From the NCBI GenBank assembly GCA_018402075.1, contig JAGYJP010000002.1, forward strand, positions 1-64,000: a DNA stretch of 64,000 nucleotides. Direction: 5' to 3'. The position numbers and the translations under genes are program-made. A model generated the notes under the pieces. That model was given only the letters and a program-made list of their open reading frames with translations. It had not been told where the DNA came from and made no database searches. Source of the stretch: Candidatus Nanopelagicales bacterium. Its GTDB lineage: Bacteria; Actinomycetota; Actinomycetes; S36-B12. Shown in pieces: positions 1 to 9,307 of the stretch (the first letter of the stretch is position 1; each line of letters begins with the position of its first letter).

Positions 1-2
1 TG

Positions 3-572
3 CAGTACGCCAAGCGCATGGTGGGTCGGCGCATGTATGGAGGTACCTCCACTTACATTCCATTGAAGGTCAATATGGCCGGCGTTATCCCGGTCATCTT
101 CGCTTCGTCACTGCTCTTCCTGCCGACACTGTTTGTCCAACTCTCGGGAAGCCAATCGGAGTGGGCGCAGTGGCTGGAGCGCAACTTCGGCACTGGATCG
201 GGTCCGGTATATCTGGGCACCTATTTCCTCTTGATTGTGTTCTTCTGCTACTTCTATGTCTCGATTACTTTCAATCCCACCGATGTCGCAGACAATATGA
301 AGAAGTACGGCGGATTCATCCCGGGAATTCGCGCCGGCCGTCCCACCGCCGAGTACCTCGATTATGTTCTTACCCGCCTCACCGCACCTGGTTCGCTGTA
401 CCTGGGCTTGATCGCGATCATTCCGGTATTTGCCTTCGATTTCCTCGGCGTCTCCACCCAATTTATTTTCGGTGGCACGAGCCTGCTGATCATGGTGGGT
501 GTTGGTTTGGACACTGTGAAGCAAATCCAGGCGCAACTGCAACAGCGCAACTACGAAGGCTTCCTGAAGTAA
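3..572 (+). CDS. secY: Protein translocase subunit SecY, C-terminal part (5' truncated by window edge)
   Basis: SecY is the channel-forming membrane subunit of the SecYEG translocon. The reading frame is open from base 3, so only the last ~189 residues are visible. The opening QYAKRMVGRRMYGG stretch, followed by TYIPLKVNMAGVIPVIFASS, is the conserved cytosolic loop and start of TM7 of SecY. Further hydrophobic segments and a loop with RPGRPT-like arginines (IRAGRPTAEYL) follow, and the protein ends at the usual short cytosolic tail. adk begins 19 bases downstream, the standard secY-adk-map order of actinobacterial ribosomal operons. The true start lies outside the window. Identity is very secure. 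Confidence 0.97.
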   Translation, partial: QYAKRMVGRRMYGGTSTYIPLKVNMAGVIPVIFASSLLFLPTLFVQLSGSQSEWAQWLERNFGTGSGPVYLGTYFLLIVFFCYFYVSITFNPTDVADNMKKYGGFIPGIRAGRPTAEYLDYVLTRLTAPGSLYLGLIAIIPVFAFDFLGVSTQFIFGGTSLLIMVGVGLDTVKQIQAQLQQRNYEGFLK

Positions 573-591
573 CCTGCGCTAGGGTCTCGCC

Positions 592-1155
592 ATGCGGATA
601 GTGTTTATGGGCCCCCCAGGGGCAGGTAAGGGTACCCAAGCAGCGATTCTGTCGCGAGCATTCGGCATTCCGCACATTTCCACCGGCGATATCTTCCGCG
701 CCAATGTTTCCGAGGGCACCCCGCTGGGAATTGAAGCGCAGCGTTACATGGACGCGGGGGAGTACGTCCCAGATGGCGTGACCAATTCCATGGTGCGCGA
801 TCGTCTCACGCACGCAGATGCCCAACCAGGTTTCATCCTTGACGGATACCCGCGCACGGTAGAGCAGGTCGCTGAACTCGATGCCATGTTGCGTTCGTCC
901 GGTCACAAGCTCAACGTGGTCATTGAGTTGACCGTTGATATTGACGAAGTTGTTCAGCGTCTCGTTAAACGCGCGGCTGATCAAGGCAGACCCGATGACA
1001 CCGAAGACGTTATTCGACGTCGTCTTGAGGTGTATGCAGAACAGACTGCGCCACTAATCGCGGTGTACAAGGATCACGGCATTTTGGTTCAAGTAGATGG
1101 CTTGGGTGATATTGAATCTGTGTCGAGTGCCATTACATCTGCGATTAACTCTTAA
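592..1155 (+). CDS. adk: Adenylate kinase
   Basis: Interconverts ATP + AMP and 2 ADP in the cytosol. At 187 residues it is the short-LID form, without the zinc-type LID insertion. The P-loop GPPGAGKGTQ is at residues 7-16, the AMP-site TGDIFRA at about 31-37, GYPRT at 85-89, and the arginine-rich LID segment RRRL near 142-145. The start ATG lies 19 bases after secY, and map begins 3 bases after the stop, so the three are surely co-transcribed. The frame is intact, in contrast with genes further on. Confidence 0.97.
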   Translation: MRIVFMGPPGAGKGTQAAILSRAFGIPHISTGDIFRANVSEGTPLGIEAQRYMDAGEYVPDGVTNSMVRDRLTHADAQPGFILDGYPRTVEQVAELDAMLRSSGHKLNVVIELTVDIDEVVQRLVKRAADQGRPDDTEDVIRRRLEVYAEQTAPLIAVYKDHGILVQVDGLGDIESVSSAITSAINS

Positions 1156-1158
1156 GTC

Positions 1159-1929
1159 ATGGTTTTTCGCAAGAAAGAAAAAGTTCAGATCAAAACTCCT
1201 GAGCAAATTGAACTCATGCGCATTGCTGGTCGAGTTGTTGGTCAAACCCTTCAGGCACTTGAGCAAGCTGTTGTTCCTGGTGTTACCACTGCGCAACTTG
1301 ATCAGATTGCGCGCGATTGTATTTATGGCGCAGGAGCAACGCCGTCATTTCTGGGGTATTACGGATTCCCCGCGGTGATCTGCACCAGCATCAACCACGA
1401 AGTGGTGCATGGAATTCCCGGCAACGCAGTTGTGCACGAGGGTGATCTGATTTCTATTGACTGTGGTGCGATTGTTGATGGCTGGCACGGTGACGCCGCA
1501 ATAAGTGTGATCGCTGGTAATGCGGATTCATCAATCCACAGACTTTCTGAAGTTACTCGCGAATCCCTGCATGCGGGAATTGCTGTGGCAAGAGCAGGGA
1601 ACACCATGGGCGATATTGGTGCAGCGGTGGAATCTGTTATTCGCAATTCCGGTCCTTATGGAATCGTTGAGGATTATGTGGGCCATGGAATTGGTACCGA
1701 GATGCATATGTACCCACCGGTTCCCAATTTCGGTGCAGCGGGCAGCGGTATGGACTTGAAGGTGGGCATGGTGTTGGCCATTGAACCCATGGTCACGTTG
1801 GGCTCAGCTGAAGTGCAGGTCTTGGAGGACGAATGGACGGTTGTCACCACGGACAGTTCCTGGGCCTCCCATTGGGAGCACACGGTGGCAATTACCAAGA
1901 ATGGCCCTGAGATTCTCACATTGCCCTAG
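1159..1929 (+). CDS. map: Methionine aminopeptidase, type I
   Basis: Removes the initiator methionine from nascent proteins. The 256-residue protein shows the five metal ligands of the family: Asp101 (ISIDCG), Asp112 (WHGDAA), His176 (GHGIG), Glu209 (AIEPM) and Glu240 (WEHTVA), plus the catalytic His84 (VVHGIP). It has only a short N-terminal extension. The ATG is 3 bases after the adk stop. The usual next gene, infA, is displaced here by an inserted secreted-protein gene. Confidence 0.97.
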   Translation: MVFRKKEKVQIKTPEQIELMRIAGRVVGQTLQALEQAVVPGVTTAQLDQIARDCIYGAGATPSFLGYYGFPAVICTSINHEVVHGIPGNAVVHEGDLISIDCGAIVDGWHGDAAISVIAGNADSSIHRLSEVTRESLHAGIAVARAGNTMGDIGAAVESVIRNSGPYGIVEDYVGHGIGTEMHMYPPVPNFGAAGSGMDLKVGMVLAIEPMVTLGSAEVQVLEDEWTVVTTDSSWASHWEHTVAITKNGPEILTLP

Positions 1930-1981
1930 GGATATCCCCATCTTCACCCATCTAAAGTGTGCTGTGATTTAAGATAAATAG

Positions 1982-3928
1982 GTGAATCGCCGAATCCCTA
2001 TTGCACTTACTGCTGTTATTGCGACGACTGCTGCCGCAACCATTGCGTTGCTCCCAATGTCTAATGCGGTTAATGGGACCGGTGTGTACGCCGCCTGGAC
2101 ATTGGGTTCTCCGGCGACAACAGGCACGGCGCAACTGAACGGGACGTTCTTCCCTGACATCGACTTCACATCCAGGGATTCCAGTCTTGGTGTTGCTCGC
2201 AGTGCAACACTGACCGCCACCACTCCTTTTGGTGAATATTTCGGCACATCACGCGGTCAGCAATACCTGACCACAGGTGTTGCGAGTGGAAAGTCTGAAG
2301 GCTCATTGACACTGAACTTCGAAACTTCACCCGTGCCAGGCACCTGGAGTTTTGCGTTAGGCGATGTGGATGCTGAAGACATCAAGTTGTCTGCAACCGA
2401 CACAAATGGGGACCCGATCGATGTCCGTGGCTGGAAATTTGAAGCCTTCAATTATGCCGGTCAAGAAGATGTTCCCACCTGGACCCAAGAAACCGAACGG
2501 ATTCTCGGCAATGGTGTGGACACCGCTGGTGCAAGTATGTGGGTGCGCCCCACCACTGAGGTGGCGAGCATCACGTTAACTCAAGTGCGGTTGAGTGGAT
2601 TCCCGCAATATCAATTGTGGGTCGCTGCAGATATTCTGACCGAAGCTGATGTCCAGGAAGCGGAAGTTGCTGACGGTATCTGCACGGTCAAGGACACGGC
2701 TCTGGTTAATGGCGGTTTCGAGTTCCCTGCAATTCCTGCTAGGTCTGCCCGCCAACTCAATCAACGCGATGTTCCCGGTTGGGAAACAACGGCAACAGAT
2801 CAAAGGATCGAGATTTGGTCTACCGGCTTTAGCGGAGTCAATGCTGAAGTAGGTAACCAGTTCGCGGAAATCAATGCGACCCAATCTTCTGAGCTATATC
2901 AAGTGGTAGAAACCGTTCCAGGCGAATCGTTGACCTGGTCACTTTTGCACCGAGCCCGTGGTTCAGGCGCAGCCGGCGACACTATGAGTGTAAATATTGG
3001 CGTGGAAGGTCAAGAGCCCAATGCGATCTACACCTTCACTGATGTATTAACTGCAGGTTGGGTGCGTCACACCGGCACCTATATCGTTCCGGAAGGCCAA
3101 ACGGAAACTCGATTCGGTTTCGAATCAGGATCAACTGCATCCGGCAACAGAAGTGTTGGCAATTTCCTTGACGACATTTACTTCACCACCACCGACTGCA
3201 TTCCAACAGTGGTGACCGAAGGCAATGTTGTTGAGCCAGAGATAAGTCCATCTGCGAGTCCATCGGCTTCGCCAAGTCCATCTGTGAGTCCATCGGCTTC
3301 GCCAAGTCCATCTGCGAGCCCATCGGCTTCGCCAAGTCCATCGGCGAGTCCATCGGCTTCGCCAAGCCCAACCGAAACAACAACAGAGCGAACTAATCCG
3401 GCAACCCCCACCACGATTGCGGCCGATGACATCCCAGGTGTGCCACAAGGATCCACCATCACCTCGGTGGATCCGCCCAAGAATGGCACCGCCAAGGTTG
3501 TCGATGGCGACATCGTCTACACCCCCAAGGACAGCTTCCGAGGTGAAGAGAAGATCACCGCTGTGGTGGTGACCCCAACGGGTGACACCCAGGACGTCAC
3601 CGTCACCGTTGCCGTGGGCAAGGAGCAAAAGGTGATTACCCGCTGGACCGCCCCTAAGAAGCTCAAGCCAGGAATGAACTACTTCGGACCGGGCACCTTT
3701 ATGACCAATGCCAACCAAATGGCCATGGTGGAGGTGAATTGCTCGATCATCAAGCGCTGGGTCTCACCCAATCCTGACCCCAGATGCTCCGTGGTAGCCG
3801 GTAAGGAGGGCACCTACATAGACATCACGGTCTATGAACCCACCGCGGTCGAGGTGGTGATTACCGCTCCCAAGAAGGGTAAGTACGCCCCCATGGAGCA
3901 GAAATACGTGTATCGGGTCAATCCATAG
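1982..3928 (+). CDS. Large secreted protein with Ser/Pro/Ala-repeat linker
   Basis: No family is recognised with certainty. The 648-residue product starts at GTG with a signal peptide (MNRR, a hydrophobic stretch to about residue 26, likely cleavage near VNG/VYA). Residues ~240-405 resemble secreted carbohydrate-binding-like beta-sandwich modules: NGGFEFP, VPGWETT, a QFAEINA stretch and a FLDDIYF ending. Residues ~420-463 are a low-complexity SPSAS linker encoded by four 30-bp DNA repeats. The C-terminal ~180 residues contain a tandem-Ig/cadherin-like strand pattern (VPQGSTITSVDPPKNGTA, then DIVYTPKDSFRGEE) and a basic end. No TM anchor or LPXTG is visible, so secretion to the medium or wall is inferred. 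It sits between map and infA, an unusual place for an exported protein. The frame is intact. Confidence 0.75.
   Translation: MNRRIPIALTAVIATTAAATIALLPMSNAVNGTGVYAAWTLGSPATTGTAQLNGTFFPDIDFTSRDSSLGVARSATLTATTPFGEYFGTSRGQQYLTTGVASGKSEGSLTLNFETSPVPGTWSFALGDVDAEDIKLSATDTNGDPIDVRGWKFEAFNYAGQEDVPTWTQETERILGNGVDTAGASMWVRPTTEVASITLTQVRLSGFPQYQLWVAADILTEADVQEAEVADGICTVKDTALVNGGFEFPAIPARSARQLNQRDVPGWETTATDQRIEIWSTGFSGVNAEVGNQFAEINATQSSELYQVVETVPGESLTWSLLHRARGSGAAGDTMSVNIGVEGQEPNAIYTFTDVLTAGWVRHTGTYIVPEGQTETRFGFESGSTASGNRSVGNFLDDIYFTTTDCIPTVVTEGNVVEPEISPSASPSASPSPSVSPSASPSPSASPSASPSPSASPSASPSPTETTTERTNPATPTTIAADDIPGVPQGSTITSVDPPKNGTAKVVDGDIVYTPKDSFRGEEKITAVVVTPTGDTQDVTVTVAVGKEQKVITRWTAPKKLKPGMNYFGPGTFMTNANQMAMVEVNCSIIKRWVSPNPDPRCSVVAGKEGTYIDITVYEPTAVEVVITAPKKGKYAPMEQKYVYRVNP
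3248..3367 (+). repeat. Four 30-bp tandem repeats encoding the SPSAS linker
   Basis: Four consecutive 30-base units (3248, 3278, 3308, 3338) differ at only a few positions. They encode (PSASPSASPS)n within the secreted protein. The array is in frame, so copy-number change would only alter linker length. Confidence 0.95.
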
Positions 3929-4099
3929 GGGGACCCGAGAACAGGGGTTGGCGCCCTTGGGCGTAGACTCAGTGGGCTGACGTGGGCTCATTGCGCCCAT
4001 GTTTCCTCGTGAGAATTCACAGAGTGGAAATCCCCTGGATTTGCTCTCGTGGGGGAGGCATGTGCGGAATCGGCCAGCAGTTCAATAGGAAGCAGGGCA

Positions 4100-4321
4100 A
4101 TGGCAAAGAAGGACGGCGCGATCGAGCTTGAGGGCACGATCACCGAAAGTCTGCCTAATGCCATGTTCCGTGTTGAGCTCGACAATGGGCACAAGGTGCT
4201 CGCGCACATCAGCGGGAAAATGCGGATGCACTACATCCGAATTCTCCCTGACGATCGAGTCGTTGTGGAGTTGTCACCCTATGACCTCACCCGCGGCCGC
4301 ATTGTCTACCGCTACAAGTAG
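4100..4321 (+). CDS. infA: Translation initiation factor IF-1
   Basis: 73-residue OB-fold factor that binds the ribosomal A site during initiation. [14 protein letters not shown] at the start and the [16 protein letters not shown] core are diagnostic. The frame is open further upstream (an ATG at 4049), but the start at 4100 is chosen because the protein then begins with the canonical MAKK and is preceded by an AGGAAGCAGGG purine-rich ribosome site. rpmJ follows after 45 bases. Confidence 0.97.
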   Translation: MAKKDGAIELEGTITESLPNAMFRVELDNGHKVLAHISGKMRMHYIRILPDDRVVVELSPYDLTRGRIVYRYK

Positions 4322-4366
4322 TGACTAGCAGTACCAGTAATCAACAGAAACTCGAGAAGAGTAATC

Positions 4367-4480
4367 ATGAAGGTGCAACCCAGCGTCAAGAAGATCTGCG
4401 ACAAATGCAAGGTCATTCGCCGCCACGGTCGCGTCATGGTTATTTGCGAAAACGTTCGTCACAAGCAACGCCAGGGCTAA
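4367..4480 (+). CDS. rpmJ: 50S ribosomal protein L36 (zinc-binding form)
   Basis: 37-residue protein reading [20 protein letters not shown] and ending RHKQRQG. It has the complete zinc ligand set (Cys11, Cys14, Cys27, His32), so it is the C+ paralogue. It lies between infA and rpsM as in nearly all actinobacteria, and is preceded by GAGAAGAGTA as ribosome site. Confidence 0.97.
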   Translation: MKVQPSVKKICDKCKVIRRHGRVMVICENVRHKQRQG

Positions 4481-4575
4481 ATGCTCTGGGGTGATCTTGG
4501 AGAGACAACCGAGGCCACCAAGTAAAGGGAGAACCCGACCCTTCACATCTCGCGTGCGGAATGTGGAGACGACAC

Positions 4576-4614
4576 CTTCGGCCACGGGGCCGAAGACCAG
4601 CCTTGGCGGGCTGG
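4576..4614 (+). promoter_or_regulatory. Two adjacent perfect hairpins in the rpsM leader
   Basis: The 186-base gap between rpmJ and rpsM contains an 8-bp perfect stem (CTTCGGCC, loop ACGG, GGCCGAAG; 4576-4595). A 6-bp stem follows at once (CCAGCC, loop TTGGCG, GGCTGG; 4597-4614). No T-run follows, so a simple terminator is unlikely. Position and tandem structure suggest an mRNA leader for feedback control of the rpsM-rpsK-rpsD-rpoA-rplQ operon, where S4 is the known repressor in other bacteria. The function is inferred from position only. Confidence 0.55.
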
Positions 4615-4666
4615 ACTGGATTTCCCACCATGACCCCGTGAACCTACAGAAAAGAGAGAACGCCAC

Positions 4667-5037
4667 ATGGCACGACTTATTGGTGTTGACCTGCCCCGCG
4701 AAAAGCGCATGGCGGTTGCACTTACCTACATTTATGGTGTTGGCCGCTCGCAGGCTGCGAAAGCACTCACCGCGACCGGTGTCGATCCGAAATGAAATCA
4801 AAAGATCTGACAGATGAGCAAACCCTCGCATTGCGCGACTGGATTGAAGCGAATCTGAAAGTAGAAGGTGACCTTCGCCGAGAGGTGACAGCAGATATCC
4901 GTCGCAAGGTGGAAATTGGCTGCTACCAGGGAATTCGTCACCGCAAGGGTCTTCCTGTCCACGGGCAACGAACTCATACCAATGCGCGCACCCGCAAGGG
5001 TCCGCGCAAGACCGTTGCCGGCAAGAAGAAGGTCTAA
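4667..5037 (+). CDS. rpsM: 30S ribosomal protein S13 (one apparent frameshift)
   Basis: Head protein of the small subunit that contacts the anticodon arm of P-site tRNA. Residues 1-42 ([15 protein letters not shown] to TGVDPK) read in one frame and stop at a TGA. The remainder ([10 protein letters not shown] to [16 protein letters not shown]) continues at 4792 in another frame. One missing A in the short A-run near 4785-4790 restores the full ~123-residue protein. An essential gene cannot truly be broken this way, so a sequencing error is the likely cause. This is the first of the indels that mark the poor-quality zone. Confidence 0.93.
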
Positions 5038-5098
5038 GCGAGCGACCTCGCAGATCAATGCGAATTCCCCACACCTCTAATCGATAGGAATACACCAC

Positions 5099-5497
5099 AT
5101 GGCCCCTAAAGGTCCCGGCGCCAAGAAAGTGCGTCGCAAGGAAAAGAAGAATGTGGCTCATGGCCACGCTCACATCAAGAGCACGTTCAACAACACCATT
5201 GTTTCCATCACTGACCCATCGGGTGCGGTGATTGCCTGGTCCAGTGCTGGACAGGTGGGTTTCAAGGGCAGTCGTAAGTCCACTCCATTCGCCGCGCAAC
5301 TGGCTGCAGAATCTGCTGCCCGTCGTGCCATGGAGCACGGCATGCGCAAGGTTGACGTATTTGTCAAAGGACCGGGTTCAGGTCGCGAGACCGCAATCCG
5401 TTCACTGCAGGCAACCGGTCTGGAAGTTGGCTCCATTGCCGATGTCACCCCGGTTCCTTTCAACGGAACTCGTCCCTCCAAGCGTCGTCGCGTCTAA
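5099..5497 (+). CDS. rpsK: 30S ribosomal protein S11
   Basis: 132 residues, intact. It has the lysine-rich N-tail, then [16 protein letters not shown], the [14 protein letters not shown] loop and the C-terminal [10 protein letters not shown] typical of S11. It lies between rpsM and rpsD in the alpha-operon order. It is the only gene between 4.7 and 22.5 kb with no visible indel. Confidence 0.97.
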   Translation: MAPKGPGAKKVRRKEKKNVAHGHAHIKSTFNNTIVSITDPSGAVIAWSSAGQVGFKGSRKSTPFAAQLAAESAARRAMEHGMRKVDVFVKGPGSGRETAIRSLQATGLEVGSIADVTPVPFNGTRPSKRRRV

Positions 5498-5536
5498 TCG
5501 CGCGCACCCAACACACTTAGAAAGTAGGAGAACACC

Positions 5537-6161
5537 ATGGCGCGTTATACAGACGCAGATTGCAAGCGGTGCCGCCGCGAAAAATGAAGCTCTTCCTTAA
5601 AGGCTCCAAGTGCGAGTCACCGAAGTGTCCATTTGAGAAGCGTCCCTACCCACCCGGCCAGCACGGTCGCGGTCGTTCAAAGGACAGCGAGTACCTGTTG
5701 CAGCTTCGGGAGAAGCAGAAGGCAACCCGGATGTACGGCGTGTTGGAGAAGCAGTTCTCTAACTACTACAAGGAAGCCAAGACTCTTCCGGGCAAAACCG
5801 GTGAGAATCTCCTCGTTCTCCTTGAGTCACGTCTGGACAATGTTGTCTTCCGTGCAGGTTTCGCCAAGAGCCGCGATATGGCTCGCCAGTTGGTGACCCA
5901 CGGTCACTTCTTGGTCAACGGCCACAAGGTGAACATTCCTTCGTACCGCGTCTCTCCCAACGATGTCATCGAGGTTCGCAAGAGCAGCCTGGAAATGACC
6001 CCGTTCATTGTGGCCCATGCTGAGATCGGCGAAAAACCGTTCCTGCATGGCTCGAGGTTGTGCCCTCCAAAATGCGCATCCTCGTCCACTCACTGCCAGC
6101 TCGCGCTGTCATTGACACCCAAGTCCAAGAACAGCTCATCGTCGAGTTGTACTCCAAGTAA
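5537..6161 (+). CDS. rpsD: 30S ribosomal protein S4 (two apparent frameshifts)
   Basis: Primary 16S-rRNA binding protein and, in other bacteria, autorepressor of this operon. It begins [16 protein letters not shown] in one frame. It continues from 5560 as [19 protein letters not shown] through the S4 domain ([20 protein letters not shown]). It then slips again near 6039, after IGEKP, into a frame reading [20 protein letters not shown] and ending QLIVELYSK. Adding one A near 5580 and one G near 6039 gives a normal ~208-residue S4. CDKC-type cysteines (CKRC and CESPKC) suggest the zinc-binding variant. Confidence 0.92.
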
Positions 6162-6236
6162 TAACCCTTCGATTCACCTGAATCGAGGCCTCACATCGCA
6201 GTGTCAAATAGAGGTCACTGCTGGAAGGAATGAAAA

Positions 6237-7317
6237 GTGCTCATTAGTCAGCGTCCGATTCTGACCGAAGAACCCATCAGCGAATTCCGCTCACGTTTTG
6301 TGTTGGAGCCGCTCGAGCCAGGCTTTGGTTACACCCTTGGCAACTCACTTCGCCGCACATTGCTCTCGTCTCATCCCTGGTGCATCTGTCACAAGCATTC
6401 GGATTGATGGCGTGCTGCATGAGTTCAGCACAATAGAGGGCATTAAAGAAGATGTCACCGAGATTATTCTGAACCTCAAGGGTCTTGTTGTATCCAGCGA
6501 AATCGATGAACCAGTTGTCATGTACCTGCGCAAGCGAGAGTCCCGGCAATGTCACCGCCGCGGACATTCAGCCCCCTGCAGGTGTTGAGGTGCACAACCC
6601 TGACCTGCACATTGCAACCCTTAATGGCAAGGGCAAGTTGGAAATTGAATTGATCGTTGAGCGTGGTCGCGGTTATGTTCCTTCGGTCATGAACAAGCAG
6701 CCTGATCAGGAAATCGGTCGTATTCCGGTTGACTCGATCTACTCACCGGTTCTGAAGGTCAGTTACAAGGTGGAAGCGACTCGTGTTGAGCAGCGCACCG
6801 ACTTTGACAAGCTGGTCCTCGACGTGGAGACCAAGCCCTGCATGTTGCCCCGCGATGCTGTTGCCTCTGCTGGTTCAACGCTTGTTGAACTCTTTGGTCT
6901 GGCACGCGAAATGAACGTAGATGCTGAAGGTCATTGACATCGGTCCAAGCCCAACAGATGCATTCGCCGCTGAACAACTCCTCAACCCCCATTGAGCAGT
7001 TGGACATGACGGTGCGTTCCTACAACTGTCTCAAGCGTGAAGGCATTCACACTGTGGGTGAGCTGATCACCCGCAGTGAGGCTGACCTACTTGATATCCG
7101 CAACTTTGGCGCCAAGTCCATTGACGAGGTCAAGGTCAAGTTGCACGGACTCGGATTGGCTCTCAAGGACAGCCCACCCGGATTCGATCCCAGCACCGCC
7201 GTGTACTTCGACGACGAAGATGTCGACATGGATGTTGCTCCCGAGGATGAAGAAGAAGTAGTGGCAGTGGAAGTTTCCTATGCCGAGGACGCCTACCCCG
7301 AGGATGAGCGGCTCTAA
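6237..7317 (+). CDS. rpoA: RNA polymerase alpha subunit (several apparent frameshifts)
   Basis: Starts at GTG with [20 protein letters not shown] and [15 protein letters not shown], the N-terminal assembly domain. Frame changes occur near 6374 (an extra C before the PGASVTS stretch), near 6535 (before [11 protein letters not shown]), near 6930 and near 6993. The last frame carries the alpha-CTD ([32 protein letters not shown]) and an acidic tail. Joining the frames gives a full-length alpha of ~360 residues. The tail of mostly D and E ([16 protein letters not shown]) is longer than usual. The breaks are almost certainly sequence errors. Confidence 0.92.
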
Positions 7318-7364
7318 GTCTGCCATTCACGGAATTATTGAGAAATCATTTAAAGGAGAAGTAG

Positions 7365-7951
7365 ATGCCTAGCCCAGCTGAGGAGCCCGCCTCGGCGGTG
7401 GAGCGGCGCACGAGCGGTTAATGCTCGGCAACCTCGCCACCGCATTATTCGAGCACGGCAAAATCACCACCACTCATGCCAAGGCCAAGCGGTTGCGTCC
7501 GCTGGCTGAGCGCATGATTACCTTCGCTAAGCGCGGAGACATCAACGCGCGTCGTCGAGTGATCACCGTTGTGCGCGACAAGTCTGTTGTGCACACCCTG
7601 TTCACCGAGATTGGCCCAAGCTACGCCGGCCGTCAAGGTGGCTACACCCGAATCATCAAGATCGGTAATCGCAAGGGCGACAACGCACCCATGGCGATCA
7701 TTGAACTGGTGGAGCCAATGCTCGAGCAGGTTGTTGCTGAAGCCACTGGCGCCACCAAGCGCGCCGCTAAAGAGTCTGCAGCTAAAGAAGCCGCAACACC
7801 GGCCGCTGCAGCCAAGGACGAAGAAATCAAGGTTAAAGAAGAAATTGCTCTCGACACCGAGGCGGTTCTTGAAGAAGAATCCGCCGAGCCCGTCAATGCT
7901 GAAGGTGAAGAAGAAGTGGCGGTAGTCGAGGAAACCGAGACAAAGGAATAA
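7365..7951 (+). CDS. rplQ: 50S ribosomal protein L17 with long charged C-terminal tail (frameshift near start)
   Basis: The ATG at 7365 follows a strong AAAGGAGAA ribosome site. The first ~15 codons are scrambled by indels before [28 protein letters not shown], where the frame becomes clean at about 7421. The L17 core ends near IIELVEP. After that comes a ~75-residue extension rich in Ala, Lys and Glu, as in many actinobacterial L17 proteins, ending VVEETETKE. It is the last gene of the alpha operon and is followed by a terminator-like hairpin. Confidence 0.92.
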
Positions 7952-7977
7952 CACCTGTTCTCGCACGAAGTTACTCG

Positions 7978-8014
7978 ATCAGCCCGTCCTCGAACTTCCC
8001 GGGGACGGGCTGAT
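7978..8014 (+). terminator. Hairpin after rplQ
   Basis: A 12-bp perfect stem, ATCAGCCCGTCC paired with GGACGGGCTGAT, with a 13-base loop. It begins 27 bases after the rplQ stop. No U-tract follows. The hairpin ends only 4 bases before the proposed truA ATG, so it may limit read-through into truA and would also hide any ribosome site there. Confidence 0.7.
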
Positions 8015-8018
8015 TCGT

Positions 8019-8836
8019 ATGCGCGCGACCCTGGCATATGACGGCTCTGGTTTCCATGGGTGGGCAATTCAGCAGGAACAACGCACAGTGCAGGTTTGAA
8101 ATCGAAAACACTATTGGAGCTTTGATCCATGAATTAGATCTCGCCACCATTTGTGCCGGTCGAACCGATGCTGGTGTTCATGCCAGGGGTCAGGTCATTC
8201 ACTTTGATCTGGCCAAGGATCATCCAGATATGAGCAAGTTAACAGCGGAGAGAATCAATAAGGCACTGCCGGAAGACATTAGGCTTTTGTCAATTGAGGA
8301 AGCCCCTTAGCTGGGTTCGATGCGCGTTTTTCAGCATTGTGGCGGGAGTATTCCTATACGGTGTGCGATAGCCCTACCGGCCTGGCGCCATTGCGCAGAC
8401 GGCGATGTGCTTCCGTGGCCGGTTACCCTTGACTTGGACCGGCTCAATCAAGCAAGTGCAGCACTCGTGGGAACCCATGACTTTTCCGCTTTTGCAAGGA
8501 GAAGCCAAGGGCGCACAACAATTCGCGATGTCCTCAAACTGAATTGGCATCGCACCACAGAGGATTATGTTGTCAGCTGACAATTCGAGCTGATGCTTTC
8601 TGTCACTCAATGGTGCGCAGCGTGGTGGGTGCTCTTCCTCCCTGATCGGTGACGGGAGAAACCGGTGAGTTGGACCCAGCGAAGTTACTTGATCAAGATC
8701 AGAAAGAATCTCTTATGTTCAAGTGATGGAGCCATGGCCGCTGGTTCTCGAGGAAGTGGGTTACCCACCACGATGGCGAGCTATTGGCACTGGCAAGAGC
8801 AGACGCGAGCGAGGCGAAAATGATCCGAGGATTTAA
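8019..8836 (+). CDS. truA: tRNA pseudouridine(38-40) synthase TruA (multiple apparent frameshifts)
   Basis: Modifies U38-U40 in tRNA anticodon stems. The pieces match TruA in order across frames: [18 protein letters not shown], then [20 protein letters not shown] with the catalytic Asp in GRTDAGVH. Next come an [12 protein letters not shown] segment, [34 protein letters not shown] and a C-terminal [10 protein letters not shown]. At least six frame changes are needed. It follows rplQ as expected. The end at 8836 (TAATG shared with the next gene) is inferred by joining frames. No clear ribosome site is seen because a hairpin ends just before the ATG. Confidence 0.85.
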
Positions 8837-9166
8837 TGCCAACATCATTGATGACAAGAAACTTCACCATTCACCCATCAACCCGAAACTTGCATTGACC
8901 GATGGAGGACAATCGGCTGTTGCTGCCATGGATACCGAGGGGGACATGGAAGTGGGGGTGTGGGAGCACTCGGTCAGGAGAGTCCAACCGACATTGGAAG
9001 TGGAGGAAGTCTTCATTGTCATCCTCGGGTAAAGGCACCGTCACCTGTGAATCAAGGTGGGGTCATTGAGTTAAGTCCAGGCACGGTGGGCATCCTTCCC
9101 TCCGGTTCGCGCACCACTTGGTCGATCACCGAGCCGCTGCGCAAAGTCTGGGTCACGCTCGCGTGA
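8836..9166 (+). CDS. DUF861-type cupin protein (frameshifted)
   Basis: The fragments MEVGVWEHS, VEEVFIVI-L, GKGTVTC, GGVIELSPGTVGILPSGSRT and TWSITEPLRKVWVTLA form one small cupin barrel of the DUF861/EutQ-like type. These are single-domain proteins, often found in amine and polyamine catabolic clusters, with mostly unproven function. The first ~45 codons are poorly resolved. The start at 8836 overlaps the inferred truA stop. Its place at the head of an ethanolamine-like cluster supports an accessory role there (inference). Confidence 0.7.
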
Positions 9167-9307
9167 GCCGTGGTTTCCAAGGGATAGGGGCATGAGGGCA
9201 ACAATCTAATAGTGAATTTGCTTGTGCGTTTGGTGGCATTCTCTCGGGTAAATGGTCTACCTTGCGCTCCAGCGAGAGTCGCCTGCCCAGCGCCATCTGA
9301 GTGAACA

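Noticed and set aside
3248..3367. Regular 30-bp repeats as a possible CRISPR array
   Set aside because: Units are contiguous without spacers and in frame in a protein.
3131..3718. Long minus-strand frame with repeated Trp/Arg (RWTWRSRW) opposite the secreted protein
   Set aside because: It is the antisense of the 30-bp SPSAS repeats; the periodicity comes from the coding repeat.
4325..5338. 337-codon open frame on the minus strand across rpmJ, rpsM and rpsK
   Set aside because: It is the shadow of ribosomal genes on the opposite strand, has no ribosome site, and its translation is low-complexity without known motifs.
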